Source: Mastigias papua
Taxonomy: Eukaryota > Cnidaria > Scyphozoa > Rhizostomeae > Mastigiidae
Length of the DNA stretch: 64,000 nucleotides
Direction: 5' to 3'
Assembly: GCA_964019165.1 (NCBI GenBank)
Contig: OZ025274.1
Coordinates: 11,408,907-11,472,906 of the forward strand
Position numbers and translations under genes: made by a program. A model generated the notes under the pieces. It worked only from the letters and a program-made list of their open reading frames with translations. It was not told where the DNA came from and did not search any database. How positions within the stretch are numbered: position 1 is the first letter of the stretch; each line of letters starts with the position of its first letter. This document shows, piece by piece, positions 56,104-64,000 of the stretch.

Positions 56104-56107
56104 TCTC

Positions 56108-56266
<159 letters not shown>

Positions 56267-56538
56267 CATTTAGATATTATTTTGTTTGATTGGGGTCATG
56301 TCTTCTCATTTGACCTTGTATTGATGAAATTATGTTTCCTTTCTTGGTGTTCCAGAGTTTGTACTGCTATGTTCTTTTCACTAATATTTAGTATGAGTTA
56401 CCAAATTCACTGTTAATGGATAAGATGGGTCGTTTTGATGAAATGTATTATTTGGCCTTTGTTAGTTGTTTCCTGTTCTAGAATATTAGTGTCTACCTTC
56501 CACTTTCAGGCTCAACCTTGATACTCAAGAAGTGAAAT

Positions 56539-62838
<6,300 letters not shown>

Positions 62839-63147
62839 GTAATTGAAGTATATTTTTTGGCATCTTTTTTCCTGTCCATATTCAAACGATACATCAATAG
62901 GCGGATTCATCATACGTAGTTAGTTAGCGAAGTTCCTTCCAGATTTAGGTATTTCCTAACCATTTGCTATTTGTTGTTCGACGAGAATTACTTGCTTCAA
63001 GTTTACGAGTAGAACTGGAATTTTAATACTTGACAGATGCTATACTTTTCTGCTATATATAAGTACAACCATCATCTTCCTTCTCATCACCATCATCTTC
63101 ATCTCATCATCATCATCATCTTCTCCTCCTGATCATCATCTTCTTCT

Positions 63148-63711
63148 TCCCTTTACGCCCCTCACGGGACTTAGGATTGACTCTAGGGTGAGTGGACCGC
63201 CTGCCAATTGTTTAAAGGGGTGATTGAATTGCCTACACTCAATCCACATTGTTACCCCAACATGTTCTTAGCTGAACTGGAACCTGAGAACCGCAGCCTG
63301 AGAACTGCAGCCTGAGAACCGCAGCCTGAGAACTGCAGCCTGAGAACTGCAACCTGAGAACTGCAGCCTTAGAACTGCAGCCTGAGAACTGCAGCCTGAG
63401 AACTGCAGCCTAAGAACTGTAGCCTGAGAACTGCCGCCTGAGAACTGCAGCCTAAGAACTGCAACCAGAGAACTGCAGCCTGAGAACTGCAGCCTGAGAA
63501 CTGCAGCCTAAGAACTGCAGCCTGAGAACTGCAGTCTGAGCTGCTGAGCCTCATTTTCACTGCTGGGACCTGGTTCAACAGTTTGCCACAGGCCATCAGC
63601 ATCTGCCCCATTTCTGAATCTCTGCGAAATGACTCGCTGTCAATGTAAGGAAAGTGTCTCTCTGTCCGCTCGCTACCACGAGGTCTACAGCCATGCTTTA
63701 CCCATCATTAC
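63148..63711 (+). repeat. Stem-loop-rich repeat S, copy 5, expanded by a minisatellite
   Basis: Begins TTTACGCCCCTCACGGGACT after an (ATC/TTC)n tract at 63,068-63,150 and ends GAGGTCTACAGCCATGC. The middle of the unit is expanded by the 14-bp repeat described separately. Located in the MVP intron after exon 6. Confidence 0.75.
63283..63545. repeat. 14-bp minisatellite (AGAACTGCAGCCTG)n
   Basis: About 18 units with scattered substitutions (CCGCAG, TAAG, CAACC variants). The unit corresponds to the AGAACTGCAGCCTGA segment present once in other copies of repeat S. Confidence 0.95.
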
Positions 63712-63783
63712 CATCTGTCTGTCTTTCTGTCTGTCTGTCTATCTGTCTGTCTGTCTGCCTGCCTACCTGCCTGCCTGCCTGCC

Positions 63784-63814
<31 letters not shown>

Positions 63815-63815
63815 G
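63712..63815. repeat. (TCTG)n/(CCTG)n microsatellite
   Basis: TCTGTCTG runs with a central CCTG block at about 63,758-63,784; tail of repeat S copy 5. Confidence 0.95.
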
Positions 63816-64000
63816 TTCTCCCATTACGTCCCTTCTGAGGTCTGGACTGACCCTGAGGTCAGTGATCACCTTCAAATTGTGTAGAAGAGGTGATGGAATC
63901 GGCTACACTTAATCCACTCTGTTACTGCAACAGTTACTTATCAGAACTGCAGCCTGAAGCTGCTGAGCCTGACTTTTACTGAAGGGGCCTCGTTGGATAG
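63816..64000 (+). repeat. Stem-loop-rich repeat S, copy 6 (runs off the window)
   Basis: CCATTACGTCCCTTCTGAGG start, then CTGACCCTGAGGTCAG, GGCTACACTTAATCCACTCT and GCAGCCTGAAGCTGC in the usual order; truncated by the window end. Confidence 0.75.

Noticed and set aside
63283..63545. Leucine/glutamine-rich protein repeat on the minus strand
   Set aside because: Translation of the 14-bp minisatellite; the frame is accidental.

Overview
This is an AT-rich, intron-rich metazoan window, most likely from a cnidarian (anthozoan: coral, sea anemone or octocoral). The evidence is two recognisable animal genes with long GT-AG introns, a very high load of short terminal-inverted-repeat elements, LINE fragments, palindromic CCCGGTAAAC-type repeats that I associate with anthozoan genomes, and type I hammerhead ribozyme motifs of the kind reported from metazoan retrozymes and Penelope-like elements. 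The species assignment is inference; nothing in the window proves it.

Layout. 1-153 is the 3' end of an unrecognised gene with a nearby AATAAA. 154-32,600 is gene-poor: decayed LINE reverse transcriptase (2.2-3.5 kb and 22.8-23.1 kb, both minus strand), about six copies of one MITE family, a hAT MITE inside a decaying reading frame (23.1-24.0 kb), satellites and foldbacks, and a 2.2-kb array of a 0.3-kb stem-loop-rich repeat separated by CAT/TCTG microsatellites, one copy split by an 810-bp transposon (28.8-31.0 kb). 32,720-50,174 (+) is a complete 8-exon alpha-carbonic anhydrase gene: 309 residues, signal peptide, all zinc ligands, probable GPI-anchor signal. Every exon junction agrees in phase, but intron 1 needs a GC-AG donor and exon 2 is only 30 nt. 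50.2-56.5 kb is intergenic with further MITEs. 56,539-62,838 (+) holds the first six coding exons (277 residues) of major vault protein (MVP), which runs off the right edge. 63.1-64.0 kb, inside the next MVP intron, carries two more copies of the stem-loop-rich repeat, one with an internal 14-bp minisatellite.

The two main genes are unrelated in function (CO2/bicarbonate chemistry at the cell surface; the vault ribonucleoprotein shell) and simply neighbour each other in the same orientation. The most interesting signal is RNA-level: a dispersed element of about 145 bp carries a hammerhead ribozyme. Two copies keep the full catalytic core and a 6-bp stem I, one of them in sense orientation in MVP intron 3. 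A third, decayed copy lies just after MVP exon 1. In addition, each of the three spacers between the large (TA)n arrays around MVP exon 1 contains hammerhead-like cores.
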